Assembly (NCBI RefSeq): GCF_900096975.1
Contig: NZ_FMYQ01000017.1
Location: 1 to 64,000 of the forward strand
From: Paraburkholderia lycopersici
Lineage (GTDB): Bacteria; Pseudomonadota; Gammaproteobacteria; Burkholderiales; Burkholderiaceae
Length of the DNA: 64,000 bases
Reading direction: 5' to 3'
Shown here piece by piece: positions 24,461-33,561 of this stretch. Positions within the stretch are counted from its first letter, which is position 1. Every line of letters starts with the position of its first letter. Below the pieces are notes generated by a model, which saw nothing but the letters and a program-made list of their open reading frames with translations, was not told the origin of the DNA and made no database searches. The position numbers and the translations under genes are program-made.

Positions 24461-25564
24461 ATGAAAATCGTTGGTTTCGATATTTACTCGTATGTGGTTG
24501 GGTACGCTCACGGCACTTACGTCATGTCCGGCGATCGCAAGGCGAACACGGAAGACGGCACCGTGGTGCGCGTTCGCACGGATGAAGGCATCAGCGGATG
24601 GGGGGAGATCACAACACTCGGCAAGGTCTATCTGCCGGTGTTTCCCGAGGGCATACGCACGGCGCTCCGCGATCTTGGTGCGGCCTTGATCGGCAGCGAT
24701 CCCGCCAATCTCGGCCAGGTGAACCGCACAATGAATGCGACGCTGATGGGGCAGGAGTTCGCCAAGAGCGCGATCGACATCGCGTGCTGGGACATTCTCG
24801 GGAAATCGCTGAGTCGCCCCATTTCCGCGCTGATCGGCGGCGTGGTCAACGAGCGGTTCCCCGTCTATGAAGCCGTTCCGCTGGGCTCGCCGGAATCGAT
24901 GGGCGAATTCATCAGAGAGCGCCGCAAGGCAGGCATCAACCGTTTTCAGCTGAAAGTGGGCAACAACCCCTTCGACGACATCGCGCGCACGCGCGCGGCC
25001 GTTGATGCCGGCGACCGCGAAACGGTTATCGTGGCGGACTCGAACGGCGGCTGGTCGCTGGCTGCCGCGAAGATGGCGTTTCAGGGGCTGGCGGGGCTGC
25101 CCGTGTATGTGGAACAGCCGTGCCGATCCACCATCGACTGTATTCTCGCGGCGCGCGGCTCCTCCGTGCCGCTCGTGCTCGACGAGTCGATCACGAGCCA
25201 GGACGAGGTGTATCGCGCGAAGTACGAGGCCAACGCGGTCTCGGTCAACCTCAAGTTCGGCAAGCTCGGCGGCCTGACCAATGTCGTCAAGGCGCGTGAT
25301 CTGCTCCAGGATCTGAATCTCGCCGTTTCCGTGGAAGACATGTGGGGCGGCGACATCATCACGGCGGCGACGAGTCATGTCGCCGCAACCACGCGGCCCG
25401 AATCGCTGTTGATGACGCCGTTCTTCAACGACTGGACGGACGGGCACCTCGCGGGCTATGCGCCGCGCTCGGAGAGCGGTTTCGGCTCCGCGCCGACCGT
25501 GCCCGGGCTGGGTATCGAAGTCGATGAATCGAGGCTCGGCGCGCCGCTGTTCTCGATGGAATAA
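24461..25564 (+). CDS. enolase-superfamily enzyme (hydroxyproline-betaine epimerase / cis-3-hydroxyproline dehydratase type)
   Basis: A 367-residue mandelate-racemase-subgroup enzyme. Metal ligands are visible as Asp193 (VADSNGG), Glu218 (VEQP) and Asp241 (LDES). Lys165 (FQLKVGN) and Lys265 (NLKFGKLGG) lie on opposite faces, the geometry of 1,1-proton-transfer epimerases and related dehydratases. The sequence resembles 4-hydroxyproline betaine 2-epimerases and cis-3-hydroxy-L-proline dehydratases rather than sugar-acid dehydratases. Its neighbours, a dioxovalerate dehydrogenase and a pyrroline-hydroxycarboxylate deaminase, fit proline-type substrates. The exact substrate remains open. Confidence 0.82.
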   Translation: MKIVGFDIYSYVVGYAHGTYVMSGDRKANTEDGTVVRVRTDEGISGWGEITTLGKVYLPVFPEGIRTALRDLGAALIGSDPANLGQVNRTMNATLMGQEFAKSAIDIACWDILGKSLSRPISALIGGVVNERFPVYEAVPLGSPESMGEFIRERRKAGINRFQLKVGNNPFDDIARTRAAVDAGDRETVIVADSNGGWSLAAAKMAFQGLAGLPVYVEQPCRSTIDCILAARGSSVPLVLDESITSQDEVYRAKYEANAVSVNLKFGKLGGLTNVVKARDLLQDLNLAVSVEDMWGGDIITAATSHVAATTRPESLLMTPFFNDWTDGHLAGYAPRSESGFGSAPTVPGLGIEVDESRLGAPLFSME

Positions 25565-25628
25565 GCGAGACATTCAACACAACGGAGGCTGGCGGGATGC
25601 GGCCTCGCGCGTCGCAGAGAGGGCTGAA

Positions 25629-25663
25629 AAAGGAGCGGTTGCTTGCGTAACCGCTCCTTTTTT
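25629..25663. terminator. bidirectional intrinsic terminator
   Basis: AGGAGCGGTT (25631-25640) pairs perfectly with AACCGCTCCT (25649-25658) and is followed by a T-run on the plus strand and preceded by an A-run. It can end both the enolase gene and the convergent dehydrogenase gene. Confidence 0.9.
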
Positions 25664-25673
25664 CTTGCTCGTT

Positions 25674-27257
25674 TCAGGTCGCCAGTCGCAGTTTTCCGTC
25701 GATGCGGCGATTCAGCCCGAGCGGGTTGTCGCGCTTCAGCGCATCGGGCAGCAAAGCTTCAGGCAAATCCTGATAGCTCACCGGACGCAGAAAGCGATGG
25801 ATCGCCAGACTGCCGACGGAAGTCGAGCGTCCATCGGCTGTCGACGGATACGGCCCGCCGTGCACCATTGCGTGACCCACCTCCACGCCCGTGCCGAAGC
25901 CGTTCACGAGAATGCGGCCGGTTCGGCGTTCGAGCGCGGGCAGCATGCGGCGGGCGTCGGCGTAGTCGGCTTCGTCGATGTGGAGCGCCGAGGTCAGTTG
26001 TCCTTCCAGCGACTCGATCAGTTCGAGCATGACGTCGAGCGTCGGCACGCGCACGATCAGCGAGGATGCGCCGAAGGTCTCTTCCTGCAGCGCAGGATTG
26101 CCGCGGAACGCCTCGGCGCTGGTGACGAACAACGCCGAGCGGCCCTGATGGCCAGCCGTCGGATCGAGACCGCGTGCGGCAGTCGTCACGGCTTCCTGCG
26201 CGCCGGTCCTCTCGACCGCGTTTTCGTAGGCCCGGCGGATGCCCGGCGTGAGCATGGTCTGCGCCGCGGTGTTCTCGACCGCGGCGGCGGCGGCGCGAAT
26301 GAACGCGTCGAGTTCCGGGCCGTCCACGGCGAAAACGAGACCGGGGTTCGTGCAGAACTGACCGGCGCCCAGTACGAGCGATGACACGAAGGCCCCAGCA
26401 ATCGTCTCGCCACGATTCTTTAGCGCATGCGGAAACAGCAGAACCGGGTTGATGCTGCTCATCTCGGCATAAACGGGAATGGGTTCCGGGCGTGCCACGG
26501 CGAGTTGCATAAGCGCCATGCCGCCGCCGCGCGAGCCGGTGAAGCCCGCGGCCTTGATGCGATGATCCTTGATCAGCCCTTGACCGACGTCCCGGCCGCT
26601 GTCGAACAGCAGCGAGAACGTGCCTTCCGGCAGGGCGCAATCCACGACGGCCTGTTGTATCGCGCGGCCGACCAGTTCCGAGGTGCCCGGATGCGCCGAG
26701 TGAGCCTTGACGATGACGGGGCAACCGGCCGCCAGCGCCGAAGCGGTATCGCCGCCCGCGACCGAGAACGCCAGCGGGAAGTTGCTGGCGCCGAACACCG
26801 CCACCGGACCGAGGCCGATATGGCGCAGGCGCAGATCCACGCGCGGCAGCGGCTTGCGTTCGGGTTGCGCCGGGTCGACGCGCGCGCCGATGTAGTCGCC
26901 GTCGCGCACGACATCGGCGAACATGCGCAGCTGGCCGACTGTGCGGCCGCGTTCGCCTTCGAGTCGCGTGCGCGGCAGACCGCTTTCCGCCATGCAGCGT
27001 TCGATCAGGTCGTCGCCGATGTCGACGATTTTCTGGGCGATGGTTTCGAGAAACCGCGCGCGTACGTCGGGCCCGGTCTCGCGGTAGGTGTCGAAGGCGG
27101 CCCACGCGAGCGCGCACGCCCGGTCGAGGTCGTCCAGCGTCGCGCCGCCGAACGCCGGTTCGATCGCGGCGCCCGTCGATGCGTGGACGGCGTGAATCGT
27201 GCCGTTGCCGCCGAAGACGGATTGCCTGCCAATCAGCAAATTGCCACTGAGTTGCAT
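25674..27257 (-). CDS. 2,5-dioxovalerate (alpha-ketoglutarate semialdehyde) dehydrogenase
   Basis: A 527-residue NAD(P)-dependent aldehyde dehydrogenase. The catalytic Cys is in GAGQFCTNPG and the general base Glu in YAEMSSINPV; GASNFPLAFSVAGGD and PVIVKAHSAHPGTS are hallmarks of the dioxovalerate subfamily, distinct from ordinary ALDH signatures. It oxidises alpha-ketoglutarate semialdehyde to 2-oxoglutarate, the last step of hydroxyproline, glucarate and pentose catabolism. The deaminase gene immediately upstream on the same strand supplies exactly that semialdehyde. Start at 27257 follows AAGGAA. Confidence 0.9.
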   Translation of the reverse strand: MQLSGNLLIGRQSVFGGNGTIHAVHASTGAAIEPAFGGATLDDLDRACALAWAAFDTYRETGPDVRARFLETIAQKIVDIGDDLIERCMAESGLPRTRLEGERGRTVGQLRMFADVVRDGDYIGARVDPAQPERKPLPRVDLRLRHIGLGPVAVFGASNFPLAFSVAGGDTASALAAGCPVIVKAHSAHPGTSELVGRAIQQAVVDCALPEGTFSLLFDSGRDVGQGLIKDHRIKAAGFTGSRGGGMALMQLAVARPEPIPVYAEMSSINPVLLFPHALKNRGETIAGAFVSSLVLGAGQFCTNPGLVFAVDGPELDAFIRAAAAAVENTAAQTMLTPGIRRAYENAVERTGAQEAVTTAARGLDPTAGHQGRSALFVTSAEAFRGNPALQEETFGASSLIVRVPTLDVMLELIESLEGQLTSALHIDEADYADARRMLPALERRTGRILVNGFGTGVEVGHAMVHGGPYPSTADGRSTSVGSLAIHRFLRPVSYQDLPEALLPDALKRDNPLGLNRRIDGKLRLAT

Positions 27258-27322
27258 GATGCCTGTTCCTTGCGCTGTCGATGACAGCCAGTTGGAGAAG
27301 TGAAGGGATACGCACCAAAGCA

Positions 27323-27348
27323 AAGCGGCCAGCGTGTGCTGGCCGCTT
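27323..27348 (-). terminator. hairpin between the deaminase and dehydrogenase genes
   Basis: AAGCGGCCAGC pairs perfectly with GCTGGCCGCTT around a four-base loop. On the minus strand it is followed by TTTGCTTTGG, a weak T-run, so it may attenuate readthrough from the deaminase gene into the dehydrogenase gene. Confidence 0.55.
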
Positions 27349-27392
27349 GCGACGGCGAAGACGAAGGCGAGATCGCCCTCGCGGTTCAGCCC

Positions 27393-28337
27393 TTACGCGT
27401 TGACGCCCTTCGACCATTCCGCGTACCAGTTGCGGAACAGCGCGTACTGCGTTTCGGCGTAGCGGCGCTGGGCGTCGCTGAGCACATCTGTTTCATTGAA
27501 GTGGAGCGTATATTCCTTGTCGCCGTTCAGGACCATCAGGTACTTGTAGTACAGCACGAGGTCGGTGCCTTCGTCGAACGAGGACAGCACAGCCAGCGCC
27601 GACTCAAGCTCCTGCGCCTGGCGGCGTGCGGTCACGTCGCCCTTGGCGGCCTTGCCGCACAGATCGACCAGTTGCAGCACTACACGCGGCAACGCATTGC
27701 CGATGCCGGTGATCGCGCCCGTAGCGCCGCAGTTGACGAAGCCGTGGAACACCTGCGTGTCGACGCCCGCCATCAGCGTGACTTCGTCGTCCTGGCTCGT
27801 GATGTGCTCCGCGGCGTAGCGCATGTCGGCGGCGCCGCCGAATTCCTTGAAGCCGATCAGATTCGGGTACTTCGCTCGCAGTTCGAAGAACAGATCGGCG
27901 CGCGTGGCGAAGCCATAGTACGGGCTGTTGTAGATGACGGCCGGCAGCTTCGGCGCGGCTTCGAGGATGGCGGAGAAGTGCGCCTTTTGCGCCGCCAGCG
28001 AGGCGCCGCGCGACAGCACGCGCGGAATCACCATCAGGCCGCCCGCGCCGACCTTGGCCGCGTGCGCGGCGTGAGACACCGCTTCCTTTGAATTGACCGC
28101 ACCCGTTCCGACGATGGTCGGGATGCCGGCCGCGACAAGACGCGCGACACCTTCCTGGCGTTGCGCTTCGGACAGCAGCGGCCAGTCGCCCATCGAGCCG
28201 CAGTACACCACCGCGCTCATGCCGAGATCGACGAGTTCGCGCCCCTTGGCGACCAGTGCGTCGTAGTCGGGTTTGCGGTCGGCCGTGCAAGGCGTCATGA
28301 GGGCGGGGATGGTGCCGGTGAAGATCGAGTCGCTCAT
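27393..28337 (-). CDS. DapA-family 1-pyrroline-4-hydroxy-2-carboxylate deaminase
   Basis: A 314-residue TIM-barrel class I lyase-family protein. The Schiff-base Lys164 is in IGFKEFGG and Tyr136 in YNSPYYGF. Long runs such as MSAVVYCGSMGDWPLL and VIPRVLSRGASLAAQKAHF match the hydroxyproline-pathway deaminases (LhpC/HypD) of pseudomonads and rhizobia, as I remember them. That enzyme turns pyrroline-4-hydroxy-2-carboxylate into alpha-ketoglutarate semialdehyde and ammonia. The dehydrogenase for this product is the next gene. Start at 28337 follows TAAGGAAA. Confidence 0.85.
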   Translation of the reverse strand: MSDSIFTGTIPALMTPCTADRKPDYDALVAKGRELVDLGMSAVVYCGSMGDWPLLSEAQRQEGVARLVAAGIPTIVGTGAVNSKEAVSHAAHAAKVGAGGLMVIPRVLSRGASLAAQKAHFSAILEAAPKLPAVIYNSPYYGFATRADLFFELRAKYPNLIGFKEFGGAADMRYAAEHITSQDDEVTLMAGVDTQVFHGFVNCGATGAITGIGNALPRVVLQLVDLCGKAAKGDVTARRQAQELESALAVLSSFDEGTDLVLYYKYLMVLNGDKEYTLHFNETDVLSDAQRRYAETQYALFRNWYAEWSKGVNA

Positions 28338-28765
28338 CGTATTTCCTTAAACATTCGTGAAGGGTTCGGGGCGGTGGTGCAAGGCCGTCGTCGGTCTCGT
28401 GTTGCGCGACGCGGGCGCGCCGGTCACCGATCCGGGCGTTCGTCGCGGGGACATCCCGCCAAACAATCGTACATCAACTGAATATTTTATACAAAACGAT
28501 ATTTAGGAATCTCTTGTCTGGAATCTCTATGTTATTGTATTAAATTGGTTTTATACGTTTTATTTGCACTCTTGCATCACAACTTTTCCGGCATGACGCG
28601 AAATCTATGAGAATATATTGTATAAATATTGTATCTGTCCGGCATCTTTTTCGGCGTTGCGCTGTGAATGAAATCCGTGTACTGTGACCGGTAATCGATA
28701 GCCAGCTATGCGGCAGGCGATGCAGATCGGGCAGCCTTGCAGCGGAATTCGAAAGGAGCGGACAC
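28338..28765. promoter_or_regulatory. divergent AT-rich promoter region with operator-like repeats
   Basis: This 428-base region separates the deaminase (minus) from the lactone-oxidase-like gene (plus). It is strikingly AT-rich from 28470 to 28640 and carries several related words: ATATTTTATACAA (28482-28494), TTGTATTAAAT (28536-28546) and TTGTATAAATATTGTAT (28618 onward). They probably combine promoters with binding sites of one of the GntR regulators. Confidence 0.6.
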
Positions 28766-29998
28766 TTGACGGAACGAACCGGCACCACGCAGTGGACCAA
28801 CTGGGGCAGGAGCCAGGCATTCAGCCCAGCCGGGATCCGCCAACCCGCGAGCGAGGAAGAGGCCATCGAGCTCATGCGGCGAGACATCCTCGCCGGGCGG
28901 CCGTTGCGTGTCGCGGGCGGCGGGCACTCGTTCAGTCCGATCGTCAACACCGCCGGAAGCCTCTTCGATCTCTCCGGAACGGAGCGCGTGTTCTCCGTGA
29001 ACGCGGCGGCGCTGGAAGCCGCGGTTGCGGGCGGATCGCGGCTATCGTCGGTGGGTGAACCGCTGTGGAACGCCGGTGTGTCGATCGCCAATCAAGGCGA
29101 TATCGACGCGCAGTCGGTCGCCGGCGCCATCGCTACCGGCACGAAGGGCTCGGGTATCGCGCACGGTTCGATGTCGGCAACGGTGTGCCGGTTGCGTATC
29201 GTCAACGGGCTCGGCGAAGTGGTCGACATCGACGAATCGACGCCGGAGCTTCCGAAAGCCGGGCAGGTGTCGTTAGGTCTGCTGGGTCCCGTGCTGCGCG
29301 TGGGACTGAAGGTGGTGCCCGCGTATTACTTGCGCGAAGAACTGGTGGTGATGCCGTGGGCGGAAGTGAGCGAGCGATGGGGCGAACTGCTGGCCAACCA
29401 TCATCACTTTTCTTTCTGGTGGATGCCGGCTGACCGGTCGCACGAAATGTACCGACTGCCGCCCACGCCGAAGGATCACTGTTTCGTGAAACTGCTGCAC
29501 AAGATTCCGGCTGGTCCGTCCGTGTTGGAATCGGACGAGCCGCTGCGCCGCGTGGGCAGGGCGTATCGCATATATCCCGACGGCACGACGGATGCCGAGT
29601 TTCACGAGCTGGAGTACATGGTCGGGTCGGTGCACGCGCGCGAAGCGGTCGAGGCTGTGCGTCATCTGATGCTGAACGATTTCACCGACGCGGTTTCGCC
29701 GTTTCAGGTGCGCTGGCAGAAAGCCGACGACGCTTTCATTTCGCCGCAAAGCGAGCGGGACAGCACCTCGCTTTCGGTGTCGGGGGAAATCGGCAGGGAC
29801 TATTGGCCGTTTCTCAGGGCGGTCGATGCCGCACTCGGTCCGTTCGAGCCGAGACCGCATTGGGGAAAGGTCAATTTCATGGATCGTCCTCGGGCGGCCG
29901 CGGTGTACCCGCATCTCGATCGATTCGTCAAAGTGCGGCGAGCCATGGACCCGAAAGGATTATTTCTGAATCCCTATCTTTCGGATATCTTCGCGTGA
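28766..29998 (+). CDS. FAD-linked oxidoreductase of the sugar-1,4-lactone oxidase family
   Basis: A 410-residue protein with a PCMH-type FAD-binding domain (about 15-180; LRVAGGGHSFSPIV supplies the His of HSFSP, often the covalent flavin site) and an ALO-type C-terminal domain with HWGKVNFMD and the ending PKGLFLNPYL. Relatives oxidise sugar lactones or alditols using oxygen or cytochrome c. The start is a TTG at 28766, decided by a GAAAGGAG seven bases upstream; no in-frame ATG is near. In this cluster it may oxidise a hydroxylated intermediate; that is inference. Confidence 0.85.
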   Translation: MTERTGTTQWTNWGRSQAFSPAGIRQPASEEEAIELMRRDILAGRPLRVAGGGHSFSPIVNTAGSLFDLSGTERVFSVNAAALEAAVAGGSRLSSVGEPLWNAGVSIANQGDIDAQSVAGAIATGTKGSGIAHGSMSATVCRLRIVNGLGEVVDIDESTPELPKAGQVSLGLLGPVLRVGLKVVPAYYLREELVVMPWAEVSERWGELLANHHHFSFWWMPADRSHEMYRLPPTPKDHCFVKLLHKIPAGPSVLESDEPLRRVGRAYRIYPDGTTDAEFHELEYMVGSVHAREAVEAVRHLMLNDFTDAVSPFQVRWQKADDAFISPQSERDSTSLSVSGEIGRDYWPFLRAVDAALGPFEPRPHWGKVNFMDRPRAAAVYPHLDRFVKVRRAMDPKGLFLNPYLSDIFA

Positions 29999-30108
29999 AG
30001 ACAAACGAAGCGCGGCGCCGTTTGCACGCGCCGCTTCAAGCTCGAAGCCCGGTAACAGGAGAAGCCAGGGGAAAAGTCGGAGAGAGGCGGCTGGCTGGTG
30101 TGCGCGAG

Positions 30109-30804
30109 TCAGGCCCGCTTGCGGGGCGCTTCAGGCGCTACGGTAACGCCCGGCTCGGTCAAGTCGTCGCCGGCGAGCGGGCTCAAATGCTCGGTCATGA
30201 TCTTCGTGACGAGCTTTTTGTCGCCGGACAGAATGGCGTCGAGCAACAGCTTATGACCTTCGGCTGACTTGACCAGTTCGCCTTCCTGGCTCGACAGCAC
30301 TTTCAGGCCGTATCGCCGGGTCTGGTTGCGCAAGTTCTCGACGATGCTGGTGAGCTGCTCGTTCTTGAGAAGCGAGAGCAGACCAATATGGAAGTTCCTG
30401 TCCGCCTCAACGAAAGCGACCACGTTTTTCTCGTGCGCCGCCTTCACGATATCCGCAGCCAGTTGCTCGAAGTGCTCGCGGTGAGCGTTGACTTCGTCCT
30501 TCATCGAGGCGAGCTTCGCCATGGACGGCACTTCGATCAGCTTGCGCAATTCGTAGATGTTCCGGCGCTCTTCATCGCGCAGGGGAACCACGCGAAAGCC
30601 ACGGTTCTTGACCGTTTCCATCAGGCCTTCGTTGACCAGCGTGAGCATGGCTTCGCGCACCGGGCTGTTCGACACCCCGAGTTCCGAAGCCAGCGCTGCG
30701 GCGGAATAAATTTCGCCTGGCGCCAGATCGCCTGAAATCAGCCGATATTTCAGAACGGCGAGCGCCTGGTCGCGCAGGTTGACCTGTTGTAAAACGTTCT
30801 CCAT
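30109..30804 (-). CDS. GntR-family (FCD type) transcriptional regulator
   Basis: A 231-residue regulator starting MENVLQQVNLRDQALAVLKY. The winged helix is at about 8-75 (AAALASELGVSNSPVREAML) and the helical FCD domain at about 85-215, with His residues in VEADRNFHIGLLSL and SAEGHKLLLDAI typical of metal-dependent ligand binding. It is the last gene of a minus-strand group with the Gfo/Idh and amine-oxidase-like genes and likely regulates the second half of the cluster. A separate upstream word GTATAATAC (30836) may allow autoregulation. The ribosome site is weak. Confidence 0.9.
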   Translation of the reverse strand: MENVLQQVNLRDQALAVLKYRLISGDLAPGEIYSAAALASELGVSNSPVREAMLTLVNEGLMETVKNRGFRVVPLRDEERRNIYELRKLIEVPSMAKLASMKDEVNAHREHFEQLAADIVKAAHEKNVVAFVEADRNFHIGLLSLLKNEQLTSIVENLRNQTRRYGLKVLSSQEGELVKSAEGHKLLLDAILSGDKKLVTKIMTEHLSPLAGDDLTEPGVTVAPEAPRKRA

Positions 30805-30835
30805 GGGGGCACCGAGGTAAAATGCTAGCGGTGAC

Positions 30836-30844
30836 GTATAATAC
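30836..30844. promoter_or_regulatory. possible operator/promoter element before the second GntR gene
   Basis: GTATAATAC lies 32 bases upstream of the GntR start in an 89-base gap. It shares a TGTATTA core (reverse strand) with the inverted repeat at 33468. The site also resembles a -10 box, so either reading is possible. Confidence 0.35.
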
Positions 30845-30893
30845 ACTCTTACTCCTTGCGCTACCAGTGCGCGGTAATTTCGGCTTCCAGTCG

Positions 30894-31937
30894 CTACTCT
30901 GCGGCAATTTTCACCGGCAATCCGCTTGCCGCCGATTCGTAGATCGCGTCGATCACGCGAGCCGATATAAGAAGGTCTTCCTGTCCCGCCGCCGTCGAGT
31001 CGTCGTTCAGCGCGGCAACAATCCGCTCCAGTTGCACGCGTTGCCCGAACGTGGGGTAGTCGCGCGGGTCGGTCGGGTCCGCGAAGCTGAAGTTTTCCGG
31101 CACGTCCGCGTGGTGCTCGTCGTGCATCGAACGGCGGAAGATGATCTGGTCGTGCTCGCCGTTGAGCATGACGGTGCCCGCGGTGCCCGAGATAGTCAGC
31201 ACATGACGCTGACCGGGGTAGGCCGCGGTCGAGGACGAGAACGTGCCGAGCGTCCCGCCGGCGAATTCGAACACGGCGGCGGCCACGTCTTCCGTGTCGA
31301 TCTCGTGGTACGCGGTTTTCGTGCGGGCGTAGACCGAGGTGATCGGGCCCAGAATGAATTGCGCGAGATCGATCATGTGGGTCGACTGGGTCATCACGCA
31401 GCCGCCGCCTTCCAGTTCGTGCGTGCCTCGCCACGACGCATCCAGGTAATACCGTCGCGGTCGAAACTGGTTGTCGACGATATTGACCAGCACGATGTCG
31501 CCCAGCTTGCCGCTGCCCAGATCGTCGATCGTCTGCAAAACGGCCTTCGAATAGCGCCGCTGATAAATCACGAACAGGCGCCGCTGCGCTTTGGCGCACG
31601 CGTCGATAATCGCCTGCGAACGCGCCGTGGTGATCTCCAGCGGTTTCTCGACGATCACGTGCTTGCCTGCGCGGGCCGCTGCCACCGCGTACTCGCGATG
31701 CGTGCCGTTGGGCGTGGTGATGATGACCACGTCGATGTCCGCGTCGGCGAGCAGGGCGGCGAGGTCCGAGTAGTGGCGCGGGATCGCGTTGGCCGCGGCG
31801 AACGCGGCGGCCGCGTCCGCGCTGCGCGCCCAGACTGCGACGAGCGACGCATTGGCCACGCGCCGCAACTCCCGCGCGTGCGTTTGCGCCGCGACGCCCG
31901 CGCCGATCAGCGCGAAGCGCTGTGTCTTGACGTGCAT
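30894..31937 (-). CDS. Gfo/Idh/MocA-family NAD(P)-dependent oxidoreductase
   Basis: A 347-residue protein with an N-terminal Rossmann fold (ALIGAGVAAQTHARELR) and the conserved catalytic-site motif VEKPLEI. The C-terminal domain carries GGGCVMTQSTHMIDLAQF, whose His is in the typical catalytic position. Family members oxidise or reduce cyclic polyols, sugars or amino-acid derivatives. It starts three bases after the stop of the FAD amine-oxidase-like gene, so the two are translated together. Its substrate is unknown. Confidence 0.88.
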   Translation of the reverse strand: MHVKTQRFALIGAGVAAQTHARELRRVANASLVAVWARSADAAAAFAAANAIPRHYSDLAALLADADIDVVIITTPNGTHREYAVAAARAGKHVIVEKPLEITTARSQAIIDACAKAQRRLFVIYQRRYSKAVLQTIDDLGSGKLGDIVLVNIVDNQFRPRRYYLDASWRGTHELEGGGCVMTQSTHMIDLAQFILGPITSVYARTKTAYHEIDTEDVAAAVFEFAGGTLGTFSSSTAAYPGQRHVLTISGTAGTVMLNGEHDQIIFRRSMHDEHHADVPENFSFADPTDPRDYPTFGQRVQLERIVAALNDDSTAAGQEDLLISARVIDAIYESAASGLPVKIAAE

Positions 31938-31940
31938 CGG

Positions 31941-33380
31941 TCAGGCCGCGGCGGCTTTGTCGAGATCGCGGCGGGCGCTGTCGCGTCGCGCGCCCGTGGC
32001 CGTGTCGCGGCTCATGAGACGGGCGCGTGCGCGCTTGGCGGCCTCGTGCGCCGAACCGGTCGCGATCTCCATGTTGCCGATTTCCGCGAAGTAGTCGCCG
32101 GCGAAATGAATGTCCACGTCGCCGCGCTCGCAATAGGACAGCATCGGGTCGAAATTGAAGCCCGCCGGCCGATACGTGTTGCCCGGCTCCCAGCGCTGCA
32201 CGATCGTTTCCTTGATGTGCCCCTTGAGTTGCGGATACATCTTGTAGATGTCGGCGAGATAGATGTCGCGGATCTCTTCGTCCGTGTGCTTCAGGAGCTG
32301 GCGCGCGGGTTCGCCGCCAGAATACACCATCAGGCTGCCGCCCGGCTTGCGCGGGCCGCTCGTGCGCAGCGGATTCGCGTGATTGAAGAACATGTCGAAC
32401 GACGCTTCCGGCGTGGTGATCGCGTAGATATCGTCGTAGGGCATCGGGCCGGGTTCGTCGGTGATCACGCCCATGGTCGGGAACGGACCGTACTGCACGC
32501 CCTTCAGCACGCTGCGCACGTCTTCGGGAATGTCCTGCACGATCTGCGCGGCCTGGTTGGCCGGAATCGCGACGATCACCTGCGAGGCCGTGACCGTGTG
32601 CGTTTCGCCGTTCACTTCGTACGTGACGTTGACGCGATTGCCTTCCTTCTTCACCGACTTCACGGTGGTGTGGTACTGCACGCGGTCGCCCATCAACTCC
32701 ATCATCACTTCACCGAGCCGCCCCGAGCCGCCGTTCAGATTGAGCGCCATCGAGTCGCCCTTGCCGGCCCAGACCGCGCCGAACAGCGAAACGCCCACGC
32801 CCGCGTTCTGATCTTCCATTTCGGCAGCCGCGCGCCGGCTCGCGGACTGGAAGAGCGCGTCGACCCGCTTCGGCAGGCGGCCGAGGAACTGGCGGAACGA
32901 CAGATGCGACAGATAGCGCGCGACCCGCGCGCGGCGGCGTTGAGGGCTCTCGCCGTAGACCGGCTCCATTTCCTGCTGCCAGCCCTTCACGGCCTTCAGG
33001 ATACGCAGGCCGACGCGCGCCATCGCGATGCGTTCACCGAGTGACATCGGCAGCGTGAGGGGCAGCGCCGAGACCGCCTTGGGCGCATAGACCTTGCCGC
33101 CCCACTGGATCGCGAACTTGTTGCCCGGAATCCGGATCACGTCCAGACCGATCGAATGGAGGATGTTGCGCATATGCGATCCGGCCGCCGGAAACAGATG
33201 GCCGCCCAGATTCATCCAGTAGTCGCCGCGCGCGAACGAATACAGCCGGCCACCCATGCGATGGGTTTTTTCCAGCACGAGAATCTTCTTGTCCCGGAGT
33301 TCCCACGAGGCGGAGATGCCCGAAGGACCTCCGCCAATGATGATGACGTCGTAGTCCGCGTTCCCGTTTGTCGTGTCCAT
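31941..33380 (-). CDS. FAD-dependent amine-oxidase-like oxidoreductase
   Basis: A 479-residue flavoprotein. The N-terminal dinucleotide motif is IIIGGGPSGISASWEL followed by LEKTHRMGGRLYSF, the GG-doublet of the amine oxidase / protoporphyrinogen oxidase fold; the C-terminal FAD site is VDIHFAGDYFAEIGNMEIA. There is no signal peptide. It is divergent from the ABC importer and heads the oxidoreductase-Gfo-GntR operon. In a hydroxyproline pathway a flavoenzyme must oxidise cis-4-hydroxy-D-proline; this protein is not of the usual D-amino-acid dehydrogenase type but is a positional candidate. Confidence 0.83.
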   Translation of the reverse strand: MDTTNGNADYDVIIIGGGPSGISASWELRDKKILVLEKTHRMGGRLYSFARGDYWMNLGGHLFPAAGSHMRNILHSIGLDVIRIPGNKFAIQWGGKVYAPKAVSALPLTLPMSLGERIAMARVGLRILKAVKGWQQEMEPVYGESPQRRRARVARYLSHLSFRQFLGRLPKRVDALFQSASRRAAAEMEDQNAGVGVSLFGAVWAGKGDSMALNLNGGSGRLGEVMMELMGDRVQYHTTVKSVKKEGNRVNVTYEVNGETHTVTASQVIVAIPANQAAQIVQDIPEDVRSVLKGVQYGPFPTMGVITDEPGPMPYDDIYAITTPEASFDMFFNHANPLRTSGPRKPGGSLMVYSGGEPARQLLKHTDEEIRDIYLADIYKMYPQLKGHIKETIVQRWEPGNTYRPAGFNFDPMLSYCERGDVDIHFAGDYFAEIGNMEIATGSAHEAAKRARARLMSRDTATGARRDSARRDLDKAAAA

Positions 33381-33467
33381 TTGAGCCCTGCCGCCTGTCC
33401 GGTGAGTGAGAAAATCGGGGGTTTGCCCGAGGTTTTTTTGATCTGCTTGTTTTGGAGATCGGTAAGC

Positions 33468-33481
33468 GGTAATGTATTACC
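33468..33481. promoter_or_regulatory. inverted-repeat operator (motif B)
   Basis: GGTAAT-GT-ATTACC is a perfect inverted repeat with six-base arms and a two-base spacer in the divergent region between the amine-oxidase-like gene and the ABC-importer binding protein. Its size and symmetry fit a GntR dimer site. A close copy lies at 42705. Confidence 0.6.
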
Positions 33482-33561
33482 CGTCAGTCGTCATTGTCAA
33501 CTGACTACAAAATCTTGCTGATGCGGTTCATTCACAAATCACACGACAGAGGAGTTACCCG

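Noticed and set aside
25674..28337. A glucarate or arabinonate pathway as the source of the semialdehyde
   Set aside because: The DapA-like enzyme resembles hydroxyproline-pathway deaminases and a hydroxyproline epimerase is present, while no sugar-acid dehydratase of the IlvD or glucarate type is seen. It stays a weaker alternative.
30109..32133. A 674-codon minus-strand frame covering the GntR and Gfo/Idh region
   Set aside because: Only its last 231 codons are the GntR regulator, with its own ATG at 30804. The N-terminal part is an arginine-rich out-of-frame reading of the Gfo/Idh gene.
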